Source of the DNA: Mycolicibacterium sp. MU0050
GTDB lineage: Bacteria > Actinomycetota > Actinomycetes > Mycobacteriales > Mycobacteriaceae
Assembly: GCF_963378085.1 (NCBI RefSeq)
Contig: NZ_OY726395.1
Coordinates: 1,364,001 to 1,428,000 of the forward strand
Direction of reading: 5' to 3'
DNA length: 64,000 bases
Of this stretch, positions 35,475-44,830 are shown in pieces. The notes beneath the pieces were generated by a model, which was not told where the DNA came from, searched no databases, and worked only from the letters and a program-made list of their open reading frames with translations. Each line of letters starts with the position of its first letter. The first letter of the stretch is position 1. The translations under genes and the position numbers were made by a program.

Positions 35475-35503
35475 TTGATATCGCCTACTTTTTAGTCTAA
35501 TTT
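35475..35503 (+). promoter_or_regulatory. Sigma-A-type promoter of the mce operon
   Basis: TTGATA (35475-35480), a 17-bp spacer and TAATTT (35498-35503). The expected start is about 35510, giving a leader of about 70 nt to yrbEA. The -10 overlaps an AT box, TTTAGTCTAATTTCAAT (35491-35507), distantly related to the TTTAAY sites. Confidence 0.6.
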
Positions 35504-35580
35504 CAATCGACATCACAGGACGGAACCAGTGTGGCGTACGCCACGTGGGATCGGTCGGGGTCAGACGAAGGGATCAGAGC

Positions 35581-36348
35581 TTGACCTTGCGCAGCACCGT
35601 CGCCAAGCCGATGGGGGCAGTCGGCGACTTCGTTGCCATGGCGGTCGACACCATGGTCGCGATACCGAGACGCCCCTTCGCCTGGCGCGAATTGATCCAA
35701 CAGTGCTGGTTTGTGGCTCGGGTGTCGATCATGCCGACCCTGATGCTGTCGATTCCGTTCACCGTGCTGTTGGTGTTCACCTTCAACATCCTGTTGGTCG
35801 AGTTCGGCGCGGCGGACTTCTCGGGCACGGGTGCGGCCTTCGGCACCGTGACCCAGATCGGCCCGGTCGTCACGGTGCTCGTCGTCGCCGGTGCGGGCGC
35901 CACTGCCATGTGCGCCGACCTGGGAGCGCGGACGATCCGCGATGAACTCGATGCGTTGAAGGTCATGGGGATCGACCCCATCCAGGCACTGGTGGTGCCG
36001 CGCGTCCTGGCCGCGACCATTGTCGCGACGGCGTTGTCGTCCCTGGTGGTACTGGTGGGATTGGCCGGCGGATTCTCGTTCTCGGTCTTCGTGCAGAACG
36101 TCACGCCGGGCGCTTTCGTGGCCGGTCTCACCCTGATCACCGGCTTTGCGGACGTGGCGATCTGCCTCATCAAGGCGGCGCTGTTCGGCTTCGCGGCCGG
36201 TCTCATCGCTTGCTTCAAGGGCACGACGGCCGCGGGTGGTCCCGCCGGGGTCGGCAACGCCGTGAACGAGACGGTGGTGTACTCGTTCCTCGCGCTGTTC
36301 CTGATCAACATCCTGGCCACCGCCGTCGGCGTCAAGGCGACGCTGTGA
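35581..36348 (+). CDS. yrbEA: Mce-associated ABC-type permease YrbE, subunit A
   Basis: A 255-residue integral membrane permease of the MlaE/YrbE family. The conserved region with D-L-G-A-R-T-I-R-D-E-L-D-A-L-K-V-M-G-I-D-P-I-Q matches MlaE proteins, and about five hydrophobic spans are visible. TTG 35581 is the likely start, with GAAGGGA seven bases upstream. Together with YrbEB and a housekeeping MceG-type ATPase encoded elsewhere, it powers lipid import by the Mce complex. Confidence 0.95.
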   Translation: MTLRSTVAKPMGAVGDFVAMAVDTMVAIPRRPFAWRELIQQCWFVARVSIMPTLMLSIPFTVLLVFTFNILLVEFGAADFSGTGAAFGTVTQIGPVVTVLVVAGAGATAMCADLGARTIRDELDALKVMGIDPIQALVVPRVLAATIVATALSSLVVLVGLAGGFSFSVFVQNVTPGAFVAGLTLITGFADVAICLIKAALFGFAAGLIACFKGTTAAGGPAGVGNAVNETVVYSFLALFLINILATAVGVKATL

Positions 36349-37199
36349 GCACCGGGGTGTCGCGCGGGATGTCGCCGCGCCTACGTCGCCTCGGCAACGG
36401 GTTCCTGGACGGGTTGGCCCGACTGGGGGAGCAGGCGTACTTCTACGGCCGGACTTTTGCCTCGGTGGGTGATGCCTTCTTCCGCTACAAGACCGAGGTG
36501 GTTCGTCTCATCGCCCAGATGAGTCTGGGCGTGGGGGCGCTGGCGGTGGTCGGCGGCACCATCGTGATCGTTGCGTTCTTGACGCTGTCCACGGGCGCTC
36601 TTGTTGCGGTGCAAGGCTATAACCAGTTCGCGGACGTCGGCGTCGAAGCCCTGACCGGATTCGCCTCCGCCTACTTCAACGTCCGACTCATCGCGCCGCT
36701 GACCGCGGGCATCGCGCTGGCCGCCACCATCGGCGCCGGCGCCACCGCGCAACTGGGCGCCATGCGCATCAACGAGGAGATCGACGCCCTGGAGGTCATG
36801 GGCATCAGGTCATTGACGTATCTCGCATCGACACGACTGCTCGCCGGAGTGATCGTGGTGATACCGCTGTACTGCGTGGCGATCCTGATGTCCTTCGTCG
36901 CCGCGCGATTCGGGACCACCTTCGTCTACGGCCAGTCCACCGGCGTCTACGACCACTACTTCAACACGTTCCTGCAGCCGACGGACGTCATCTGGTCGTT
37001 CTTCCAGGCCGTCGTCATGGCCCTCGTGATCATGAGCGTGCACACCTACTACGGCTACACCGCAAGCGGCGGCCCGGCCGGCGTCGGTGAGGCAGTGGGC
37101 CGCGCGGTGCGGACGTCACTGATCAGCGCGGTTTTCGTCACCGTGTTCGTGTCCTTGGCCATCTATGGCCAGTCCGGCAACTTCAACCTCTCCGGGTAG
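36345..37199 (+). CDS. yrbEB: Mce-associated ABC-type permease YrbE, subunit B
   Basis: A 284-residue MlaE-family permease starting at GTG 36345, which overlaps the YrbEA stop (GTGA). The cytoplasmic E-E-I-D-A-L-E-V-M-G-I-R-S-L segment corresponds to the coupling helix of MlaE permeases. Several long hydrophobic spans are present. It pairs with YrbEA in the inner-membrane core of the importer. Confidence 0.95.
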   Translation: MSTGVSRGMSPRLRRLGNGFLDGLARLGEQAYFYGRTFASVGDAFFRYKTEVVRLIAQMSLGVGALAVVGGTIVIVAFLTLSTGALVAVQGYNQFADVGVEALTGFASAYFNVRLIAPLTAGIALAATIGAGATAQLGAMRINEEIDALEVMGIRSLTYLASTRLLAGVIVVIPLYCVAILMSFVAARFGTTFVYGQSTGVYDHYFNTFLQPTDVIWSFFQAVVMALVIMSVHTYYGYTASGGPAGVGEAVGRAVRTSLISAVFVTVFVSLAIYGQSGNFNLSG

Positions 37200-37204
37200 T
37201 CGTA

Positions 37205-38542
37205 ATGAATTCAGTAGGCGAAAACAGCCGGTCGCGGCTGATCACGTACGCCCTGTGCCTGGTCGCTGCCGTCGTGGTCCTGGTGGTGGTGTGCTCCATG
37301 CTCTTCGTGGGTGCCCACCGCTCCTATACCCCTGTCACTCTCACGTCCGACCGCACGGGCTTGGTGATGGAGCAGGGCGCGAAGGTCAAGCTGCGCGGCG
37401 TAGTGGTGGGGCAGGTGGGACAGATCGCCGGCGGCAAAGAGCCGGTGAGTCTGCGACTCGAGATCACACCAGACCAACTGCGCCACATCCCCGCCAACGT
37501 CGAGGCCGAGATCAAGGCGACGACCGCGTTCGGCGCCAAGTACGTCAACCTGGTCATCCCCGACGACCCGGCCGCCGAGACTCTGACCGAGGGCGCAATC
37601 CTCAAGTCACGCAACGTGAGTACCGAGGTCAACACGGTCTTCCAGAATCTGGTCGGCGTCCTCGACCAGGTCGATGTCTCCAAGCTGAACGCCACGCTCT
37701 CGGCCCTTGCCGACGGACTTCGCGGGCAGGGCGAACGGATCGGGGAGGCCACCACCAGCGCCAACCAGGTCCTGCAGGCGGTAAACCCCCGGATGGACAC
37801 CGTGCGTGACAACTTCCAGGCACTGCAGGGCTTCAGTGACGCCTACAGCGTTGCGGCAGAAGACATCCTGAGAGTGCTGGATTCCGCGGCCACCACCAGC
37901 GCGACGATCACGGAGAAGTCGCAGACGCTCGAGGGCGTGCTCCTGGGCGCAATCGGCTTCGGCCAGTCCGGAGTCGACCTGCTCGCCCCCAACGCGGACA
38001 ACCTCGTGCGTGCGATTCGGGCTCTCGAGCCCACCACCGACGTCCTGGAGAAGTACAGTCCCACCTACACCTGCCTGCTGCAAGGCTCGGTCGTCGCCCT
38101 CAAGACGGGGAACTACCCCGCCATGGGTGGCGCCAACGGCAAGTCGCTCATCGTCGACGCGGGGCTGTTGCTCGGCGACGACCCGTACCGCTTTCCGCAG
38201 AACTTGCCGATCATCGCCGCCAAGGGCGGACCGGGCGGCAAGCCCAGCTGCGGATCGCTCCCCGACGCGGCCAACAAGTTCCCCGTCCGTCAGGTCGTGA
38301 CCAACACCGGCTTCGGCACCGGCCTGGACATCCGGCCCAACCCCGGCATCGGCTTCCCGGGCATTGCCAACTACTTCCCCGTCACGAAGGGCGTCCCGGA
38401 ACCACCCAGGATCCGCCACTTCGGTGGGCCGGCGCCCGGTCCGTTGCCGCCCTACCCGGGTGCGCCGCCCTACGGCGCGGCCCAGTACGGGCCGGACGGT
38501 GCGCCGCTGTACCCACCGCCGCCCGGCGCGCCGGCACCCTAG
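37205..38542 (+). CDS. mceA: Mce family protein A
   Basis: A 445-residue protein with one N-terminal membrane anchor (residues about 11-35, A-L-C-L-V-A-A-V-V-V-L-V-V-V), then the MCE domain beginning V-T-L-T-S-D-R-T-G-L, a long helical region and a proline-rich tail (P-Y-P-G-A-P-P-Y-G). This is the standard MceA layout. It forms part of the periplasm-spanning hexameric channel that carries lipids. It starts 6 bp after yrbEB. Confidence 0.95.
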   Translation: MNSVGENSRSRLITYALCLVAAVVVLVVVCSMLFVGAHRSYTPVTLTSDRTGLVMEQGAKVKLRGVVVGQVGQIAGGKEPVSLRLEITPDQLRHIPANVEAEIKATTAFGAKYVNLVIPDDPAAETLTEGAILKSRNVSTEVNTVFQNLVGVLDQVDVSKLNATLSALADGLRGQGERIGEATTSANQVLQAVNPRMDTVRDNFQALQGFSDAYSVAAEDILRVLDSAATTSATITEKSQTLEGVLLGAIGFGQSGVDLLAPNADNLVRAIRALEPTTDVLEKYSPTYTCLLQGSVVALKTGNYPAMGGANGKSLIVDAGLLLGDDPYRFPQNLPIIAAKGGPGGKPSCGSLPDAANKFPVRQVVTNTGFGTGLDIRPNPGIGFPGIANYFPVTKGVPEPPRIRHFGGPAPGPLPPYPGAPPYGAAQYGPDGAPLYPPPPGAPAP

Positions 38543-38572
38543 CCCCGACTTCGACCCGCAAAAGGAAGTGCG

Positions 38573-39601
38573 TTGAAAGACAACCTGAGCGGCGCCACCT
38601 GGCGATTGGCCGCCTTTCTCGTCGTGTGCGCCATGGGGACCTTCGCCCTGCTGATGATCTTCGCCGAGCTGCGGTTCTACAGCGAGAAGGTGTACCGGGC
38701 CGAGTTCATCGACGCGAGTGGCCTGGAGCGCGGCGAGTTCGTGCGCATCGCCGGCGTTGAAGTGGGCAAGGTGAAATCCATCGAGGTCGGCGAGGAGGGC
38801 AGGGCCCACGTCGAGTTCTCCACCGCCGACTCCGTCGTCCTGACGGACGGGACCCGGGCGGCCATTCGGTGGGCCGACATGATCGGTGGCCGCTACCTGA
38901 GCCTGGAACCCGCAGCCGGAAGCGTCCAGCCGTTGGAACCCGGCGCGACCATCCCGGTGGAGCGGACCGCGCCCGCACTCGATCTCGACGCGCTCATCGG
39001 CGGGTTTCGGCCGTTGTTCCGGGCACTGAATCCCGATCAGGTCAACGCGTTGTCAAGCCAGCTGATTCAGGCGTTCCAGGGCCAGGGCGCCACCATCGGA
39101 TCGCTGCTGCAGCAGACCGCGCAGGTGACGATGACGCTCGCCGACCGCGACCAACTCATCGGAGACGTCATCACCAACCTGAACACCGTGCTGGGTTCGT
39201 TCGCCAGTGAAAGTGAGAAGCTCGACGAGTCCATCGACTCTCTCTCGCAGCTGATCGAGGGGCTCAACGCGCGCAAGGCCGACCTCAGCAACGCGGTTGC
39301 GCACATCGACGGTGCCGCCGGCACCATCGCGGACCTGTTGGCTCAGGCGCGTCCGCCGCTGCAGCGAGTGGTGGAGCAGACGGACCGCACCGCGGGCCTC
39401 GTGGTTGCCGACCACGAGTACTTCGACGACCTGCTCAACACGCTGCCCGACGTCCACCAGCTGATCTCCCGACAAGGCATCTACGGCGACTTCTTCAGCT
39501 TCTACATGTGCGATGTGGTCTTGAAGTTGAACGGAAAGGGCGGGCAACCGGTGTATGTGAAGGTGGCCGGTCAAGACACCGGGCGGTGTGAACCCAAATG
39601 A
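38573..39601 (+). CDS. mceB: Mce family protein B
   Basis: A 342-residue protein with an N-terminal membrane span and MCE domain (F-I-D-A-S-G-L-E-R-G-E-F-V-R-I-A-G-V-E-V-G-K-V). It starts at TTG 38573, with AAAGGAAG five bases upstream. It lacks a proline tail and is shorter than its paralogues, as usual for MceB. The stop overlaps mceC by 4 bp. Confidence 0.95.
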   Translation: MKDNLSGATWRLAAFLVVCAMGTFALLMIFAELRFYSEKVYRAEFIDASGLERGEFVRIAGVEVGKVKSIEVGEEGRAHVEFSTADSVVLTDGTRAAIRWADMIGGRYLSLEPAAGSVQPLEPGATIPVERTAPALDLDALIGGFRPLFRALNPDQVNALSSQLIQAFQGQGATIGSLLQQTAQVTMTLADRDQLIGDVITNLNTVLGSFASESEKLDESIDSLSQLIEGLNARKADLSNAVAHIDGAAGTIADLLAQARPPLQRVVEQTDRTAGLVVADHEYFDDLLNTLPDVHQLISRQGIYGDFFSFYMCDVVLKLNGKGGQPVYVKVAGQDTGRCEPK

Positions 39602-40926
39602 AACCCTTCGCTGAACGCAACCGCGTAACCGTCGGAGCCGTCGGCACCCTGATGGCCGCGGGTCTGGTGGTCGGGGCATTGCAATACGACAAGCTCGGCT
39701 TCTGGATGGACAACGAGTACACGGCCTACTTCTCCCAGATCGGTGGCCTACGTACCGGAGCGCCCGTCCAGGTGGCCGGGGTGCGGTCTGGAAAGGTGTC
39801 CAGCATCGAACTGGAAGGCACCCAGGTCCGGGTGACCTTCGAGGTGGACCGGAAGATCCGACTCGGCGACCGCAGCGAGGCGGCGATCAAGACCAAGAGC
39901 CTGCTCGGATCCAAGTTCGTTGACGTCACCACCCGCGGCGACGGGAAACTGGACGACGCCATCCCGGTCGACCGCACGACCTCCCCGTACGAACTGCCGG
40001 ACGCGCTCGGCGATCTCGCCACGACCATCAGCGGCCTGAACACCACCCAGGTGTCGGACTCGCTGGCCACGCTGGCCGAGACATTTCAGAGCACGCCGCC
40101 CGACGTCCGGGAAGCCGTGCAGGGACTTTCGATGTTCTCCGAGACGATCGACCGTCGCAACGGCGAACTGCGGGAACTGCTCGCCAGCGCGCGCCAGGTC
40201 ACCGGCGTGCTGGGCGAGCGCAGCGACCAGATCGCCGCGCTGATCAGAAATACCAACTCACTGCTGGTGGCGCTGCAGCAACAGAGCGTCGCCCTCGACC
40301 AGATCTCCGGTGACATCTCGGCGTTTTCCCGGCAGGTATCGGGACTGGTCGCCGAGAACCGCAGCCAGTTGCGGCCGGCGCTGGACAAGCTCAACGGCGT
40401 GCTCACCATCGTCGACAACCGCCGTGAGCGACTCCAGAAGAGTCTCAAGCTGTTCAACAAGTACATCCTGCAACTCGGCGAATCGGTCGCGTCGGGGCCG
40501 TTCTTCAAGGCCTACATCGTGAACCTGCTGCCGGGGCAGTTCGTGCAGCCGTTCATCGACGCGGCGTTCTCGGACCTCGGGCTCGACCCGAATGTGTTGG
40601 CTCCCACGGAGCGAATCGATCCGCAGGTGGGCCAACCCGGCACACCCGCGCTACCCGTGCCCTACCCCCGCACCGGGCAGGGCGGCGAGCACCGCATGAC
40701 CCTGCCGGATGCGATCACCGGCAAACCTGGGGACCCGCGCTACCCGTATCGCGAGCCCCTGCCCGCGCCGCCACCGGGCGGGCCCGCCCCCGGCCCGCCG
40801 GCGGCCGCGCCGCCGAACATGGCCAGCGAGTACGAGCCGAAACAACCGACTGTCGTACTGGCGCCGGGAGAGCCGGGCGCGCCCGGACCGTCGATCCCAC
40901 CACCACCGCCGGAGGCCGCCCCGTGA
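39598..40926 (+). CDS. mceC: Mce family protein C
   Basis: A 442-residue protein with an MCE domain (Q-I-G-G-L-R-T-G-A-P-V-Q-V-A-G-V-R-S-G-K-V), helical middle and a long proline/glycine-rich C-terminus (P-P-G-G-P-A-P-G-P-P). The ATG overlaps the mceB stop (ATGA), and its stop overlaps the mceD start (GTGA). Confidence 0.95.
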   Translation: MKPFAERNRVTVGAVGTLMAAGLVVGALQYDKLGFWMDNEYTAYFSQIGGLRTGAPVQVAGVRSGKVSSIELEGTQVRVTFEVDRKIRLGDRSEAAIKTKSLLGSKFVDVTTRGDGKLDDAIPVDRTTSPYELPDALGDLATTISGLNTTQVSDSLATLAETFQSTPPDVREAVQGLSMFSETIDRRNGELRELLASARQVTGVLGERSDQIAALIRNTNSLLVALQQQSVALDQISGDISAFSRQVSGLVAENRSQLRPALDKLNGVLTIVDNRRERLQKSLKLFNKYILQLGESVASGPFFKAYIVNLLPGQFVQPFIDAAFSDLGLDPNVLAPTERIDPQVGQPGTPALPVPYPRTGQGGEHRMTLPDAITGKPGDPRYPYREPLPAPPPGGPAPGPPAAAPPNMASEYEPKQPTVVLAPGEPGAPGPSIPPPPPEAAP

Positions 40927-42224
40927 CGCGAACGTACCGACGTCGAAGCACCGCTCTCGCAGTCGTTTTGGTGGCCGTTCTGTTGGCCGCAATGTTCGTC
41001 GTGCTGCGTGGCTACGGAGCGAGCGGCCGCACGCATTTCACCGCCTACTTCGAGAACAGCAACGGCGTCTATCCCGGCGACGAAGTGCGCATCCTCGGAG
41101 TGCCGGTGGGGGAGATCGACAGCATCGAGCCGGAGGCAGACCGAGCCAAGATCGTTTTCTGGGTGCAGGACAAGTACCAGGTGCCGGCCGACGCCCGCGC
41201 CGTCATCCTGTCCCCGCAGCTGGTGACCGCGCGGTCGATCGAACTCACGCCCGTCTACACCGGCGGACCCGTTCTGCAGGACCAGGCGGTGATACCCCTG
41301 GAACGCACGGCGGTGCCGGTGGAGTGGGACGACCTGCGCGATCAACTCGAAAAGCTCACCGACTCTTTGCAACCGACCGAACCGGGGGGAGTGAGCACGC
41401 TCGGTGCGTTCGTCAATACCACCGCCGACAACCTCCGCGGTCAGGGCTCGGACATCCGGCAGACCGTCGTCAAGCTGGGCGCGGCCATGTCGGTTCTGGG
41501 CGACCACAGCGACGACCTGTTCACCTCCATGAAGAACGTGTCCCTGGTGGTGTCCGCCCTGCGCGACAGCACCGATCTGATGCGTCAGCTGAACGGCAAT
41601 CTCGCCTCTGCGACCGGCCTGCTGGCCAACGACCCCAACGAGGTGGGTTCGGCGCTCCAGGACCTCGCCGTGGCCGTCGACGACGTCACCGGATTCCTCG
41701 AGGAGAACCGGGAGGCGATCGGCACCGGAACCGACAAGATGGCGTCGGTCACGACCGCGCTCAACGAGAGCATCGAAGATGTGAAGCAGTTCTTCCACGT
41801 CAGCCCGAACACGCTGCAGAACTTCTACAACATCTACCAACCCGCCCAGGCCTCGCTGACCGGCGCGTTGGCGGTCAACAACTTCGCCGATCCGATCTCG
41901 TTCCTCTGCGGCGCCATCCAGGCGGCCTCGCGGTTGGGCGCCGAGGAGTCGGCCAAACTGTGCGTGCAGTACCTGGCACCGATTGTGAAGAACCGGCAGT
42001 ACAACTTCCCGCCGTTCGGCGTGAACCCCTTCGTGGGGGCCTCGGCACGGCCGAACGAGATCACCTACAGCGAGGATTGGCTGCGCCCGGACTTCCGTCC
42101 GAATCCGGCGCCGGCGCCAGAGCCCGCGGCCGCGGATGCCGTGTCGCACGCCGCCGAAGCGACCTCGACCGATCCGAATCTGGGGCTCTCCGGGCTGATG
42201 GTCCCGCAGGAAGGAGGGTCCTGA
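40923..42224 (+). CDS. mceD: Mce family protein D
   Basis: A 433-residue protein with an N-terminal membrane anchor (A-L-A-V-V-L-V-A-V-L-L-A-A-M-F-V-V-L) and MCE domain (Y-F-E-N-S-N-G-V-Y-P-G-D-E-V-R-I-L-G-V-P-V-G). It starts at GTG 40923, overlapping mceC by 4 bp, and shares one base with mceE. The tail is rich in alanine and proline. Confidence 0.95.
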   Translation: MTRTYRRRSTALAVVLVAVLLAAMFVVLRGYGASGRTHFTAYFENSNGVYPGDEVRILGVPVGEIDSIEPEADRAKIVFWVQDKYQVPADARAVILSPQLVTARSIELTPVYTGGPVLQDQAVIPLERTAVPVEWDDLRDQLEKLTDSLQPTEPGGVSTLGAFVNTTADNLRGQGSDIRQTVVKLGAAMSVLGDHSDDLFTSMKNVSLVVSALRDSTDLMRQLNGNLASATGLLANDPNEVGSALQDLAVAVDDVTGFLEENREAIGTGTDKMASVTTALNESIEDVKQFFHVSPNTLQNFYNIYQPAQASLTGALAVNNFADPISFLCGAIQAASRLGAEESAKLCVQYLAPIVKNRQYNFPPFGVNPFVGASARPNEITYSEDWLRPDFRPNPAPAPEPAAADAVSHAAEATSTDPNLGLSGLMVPQEGGS

Positions 42225-43360
42225 TGGATGCGAAGATTCGAGGCCGGGTGACCGTCCTACTCGCAGCCGTGACGATGCTCATGTTGGTGACCGGGTGCGG
42301 GTCGTGGCGCGGTCTCAACTCGATCCCGATGCCGGGAACGAAGGGCGGCGGACCAGGCTCCTACACGATCCAGGCTCAGCTGCCCGATGTCTCGACGGTG
42401 CAGGAGAACTCACGCGTTCGAGTGGGTGACGTGAACGTGGGCACCGTGACCAAGATCGAACTGCAGAACATGCACGCCCTGCTCACCATCAGGCTCGACG
42501 GCGACGTCGATCTGCCGGCGAACACCACGGCCAAGGTCGGCCAGACGAGCCTGCTCGGGTCCACCCACATCGAGCTTGCCGCCCCGGCCGATCCGCAAGG
42601 GCGGTTGAGTGAGGGCGACGTGCTGCCCCTGGCGTCCGGTGCTGCATACCCCAACACGGAACAGACGCTCTCGGCGTTGTCGCTGCTGCTCAACGGCGGC
42701 GGCGTGGGCAAGCTGCAGGACATCACCACCGCCCTGAGCACCGCATTCACCGGGCGAGAACATGACCTGCGCGAGCTCATCAGCCAGTTCGACACGTTCA
42801 TGACGCGGCTCAATTCCCAAACCGACGACATCATCGCGGCTACCGACAGCCTGAACAACCTGGCCGGCCAGGTTGCCGACCGGAAACCGGTGGTGAACAA
42901 GGCGTTGGCCACGGTTCCGGATGCTCTGACGGTCCTGAGCGACCAGCGCGAGATCCTCGCCGACGCAGCGGACAAGCTGGGCCAGTTCAGTGCCGTCGCC
43001 AATCAGGCCGTGAGCCAGAGCAAGGAGGCGTTGGTCGCCGAGCTCGAGGACCTCGGGCCGGTGTTGGAGGCCTTGGCCAACGCGGGGCCGGACATGACCC
43101 GCTCCCTGAGTCTGTTGACCACGTACCCGTGGGCCAAAGAGACGGCGGCGAACATGTTCCGCGGTGACTACGCGAACCTCACCGCCATCATCGACCTGAC
43201 GCTGAGCCGCATCGACACCGGCTTCTTCACAGGGACACGTTGGGAGGGTGATCTCACCAAGCTCGAGCTCCAGTGGGGCCGGACCATCGGCCAGACCCCC
43301 AGCCCGTACACCGCGGGCAACCCCCTCGTCGTTCCCTACCAGGCCGATCAAGGACCGTAA
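42224..43360 (+). CDS. mceE: Mce family lipoprotein E
   Basis: A 378-residue lipoprotein with a signal peptide whose lipobox is L-V-T-G-C with C25 as the lipidated cysteine, followed by an MCE domain (D-V-S-T-V-Q-E-N-S-R-V-R-V-G-D-V-N-V-G). MceE proteins are anchored by acylation, like LprK in the mce1 locus. The start ATG 42224 lies behind AGGAGGG and overlaps the mceD stop by one base. Confidence 0.95.
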   Translation: MDAKIRGRVTVLLAAVTMLMLVTGCGSWRGLNSIPMPGTKGGGPGSYTIQAQLPDVSTVQENSRVRVGDVNVGTVTKIELQNMHALLTIRLDGDVDLPANTTAKVGQTSLLGSTHIELAAPADPQGRLSEGDVLPLASGAAYPNTEQTLSALSLLLNGGGVGKLQDITTALSTAFTGREHDLRELISQFDTFMTRLNSQTDDIIAATDSLNNLAGQVADRKPVVNKALATVPDALTVLSDQREILADAADKLGQFSAVANQAVSQSKEALVAELEDLGPVLEALANAGPDMTRSLSLLTTYPWAKETAANMFRGDYANLTAIIDLTLSRIDTGFFTGTRWEGDLTKLELQWGRTIGQTPSPYTAGNPLVVPYQADQGP

Positions 43361-43363
43361 TCA

Positions 43364-44794
43364 ATGCACCTCACTCGTCGAATTCGGATGCAGCTGACGG
43401 TCTTTGCCGTCGTCTCGGTGGTGGCGGGCGCGGTGATGATCTTCGGATACATCAACGTGCCGGCCATGTTCGGAATTGGCCGCTACGCGGTCACGGTCGA
43501 GCTGCCGGAAGCCGCCGGGCTGTACAAGGGCGGCAACGTCACCTATCGCGGTACCAAGGTGGGCCGGGTCGACGACGTCCGGTTGACCGACACCGGAGTC
43601 GAAGCGGTGCTCTCGCTGAATTCGGGAGTCGACATTCCCTCGGACCTGCGGGCCGAGGTACACAGCCAATCGGCGGTGGGCGAACAGTTCGTGGCGTTGC
43701 TCCCTCGGGACGGCGGGTCCGCGCCGCTCAAGGGTGACGACGTCATCACCCGCGACAACGTCACGGTGCCACCGGACATCAACGAGCTTGTCGATGCGAC
43801 AAACAAGGGGCTGCAAGCGATTCCGCGCGACAACCTCAAGACCGCGGTGGACGAGGGTTATGTCGCCTTCGGGGGCCTGGGCCCGGACCTGGCACGGCTG
43901 GTGGACGGCAGCACCTCGTTGGCGATCGACGCCCGAAGGGATCTCGATTCCCTGACCACGCTCATCGATGAATCGGGACCGGTGCTCAACTCGCAAGTCG
44001 ATTCCTCGGATTCGATTGCCGCGTGGGCCCGCAATGTCGCCAACCTGGCCGACCAGGTGAAAAATCACGATTCCGACGTGCGGAAGTTCCTGGACCGGGG
44101 TGCCGGGGCCGCCGATCAGGGCCGCGCGTTGTTCGACCGCGTGAATCCCACCCTTCCGGTGCTGCTGGCGAACCTGGTGAGTGTGGGCGAGGTTGCGCTC
44201 ACCTACAACGCCGGCATCGAGCAGATTCTCGTGGTGCTGCCGGCCAGCGTCGCCTCCCTTCAGGCCGCAGGCATTGCGAACCGCGACACCAGACAGGACT
44301 ACAAGGGCGCCTATCTCGACTTCAACCTCAACCTGAATCTGCCGCCCCCCTGCAACACCGGCTATCTCCCGGTGCAGCAACGCCGCCCGGCGGCACATAC
44401 CGATGCGCCGGACCTGCCCGAGGGCGACGTCTACTGTCGGGTGCCGCAGGATTCCCAGGTGTTGGCGGTGCGTGGGGCTCGAAACATCCCGTGTCTCAAC
44501 GCTCCTGGGAAGCGCGCTCCGACCGCGCAGCTCTGTGAGAGCGACGAGCAGTACGTGCCGCTCAACGAGGGGCTGAACTGGAAGGGCGATCCGAACGCCA
44601 CGCTGTCGGGCCAGGCCGTCCCACAGTTGCGGCCCGGGCAGGAGGCTCCGGCGTCGATCCCGGCTCCCCAGTACGATCCTGCGACCGGTACCTATGTCGG
44701 TCCGGACGGGAAGCTCTACACGCAGTCGAATCTGGCCCGACCCGTGCTCGGCGAGCAGACCTGGGAATCGATGTTGGTGCCGCCGGGCCGATAG
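43364..44794 (+). CDS. mceF: Mce family protein F
   Basis: A 476-residue protein with an N-terminal membrane span (V-V-S-V-V-A-G-A-V-M-I-F-G) and an MCE domain (L-P-E-A-A-G-L-Y-K-G-G-N-V-T-Y-R-G-T-K-V-G-R-V). The C-terminal third has several cysteines (P-P-P-C-N-T-G-Y, V-Y-C-R-V, I-P-C-L-N), which may form disulfides outside the membrane. It is the last gene of the operon; no Mas genes follow. Confidence 0.95.
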   Translation: MHLTRRIRMQLTVFAVVSVVAGAVMIFGYINVPAMFGIGRYAVTVELPEAAGLYKGGNVTYRGTKVGRVDDVRLTDTGVEAVLSLNSGVDIPSDLRAEVHSQSAVGEQFVALLPRDGGSAPLKGDDVITRDNVTVPPDINELVDATNKGLQAIPRDNLKTAVDEGYVAFGGLGPDLARLVDGSTSLAIDARRDLDSLTTLIDESGPVLNSQVDSSDSIAAWARNVANLADQVKNHDSDVRKFLDRGAGAADQGRALFDRVNPTLPVLLANLVSVGEVALTYNAGIEQILVVLPASVASLQAAGIANRDTRQDYKGAYLDFNLNLNLPPPCNTGYLPVQQRRPAAHTDAPDLPEGDVYCRVPQDSQVLAVRGARNIPCLNAPGKRAPTAQLCESDEQYVPLNEGLNWKGDPNATLSGQAVPQLRPGQEAPASIPAPQYDPATGTYVGPDGKLYTQSNLARPVLGEQTWESMLVPPGR

Positions 44795-44830
44795 GGCTCG
44801 GCGGCACGGGCTCCCGTCGTCGTCGCGTCG

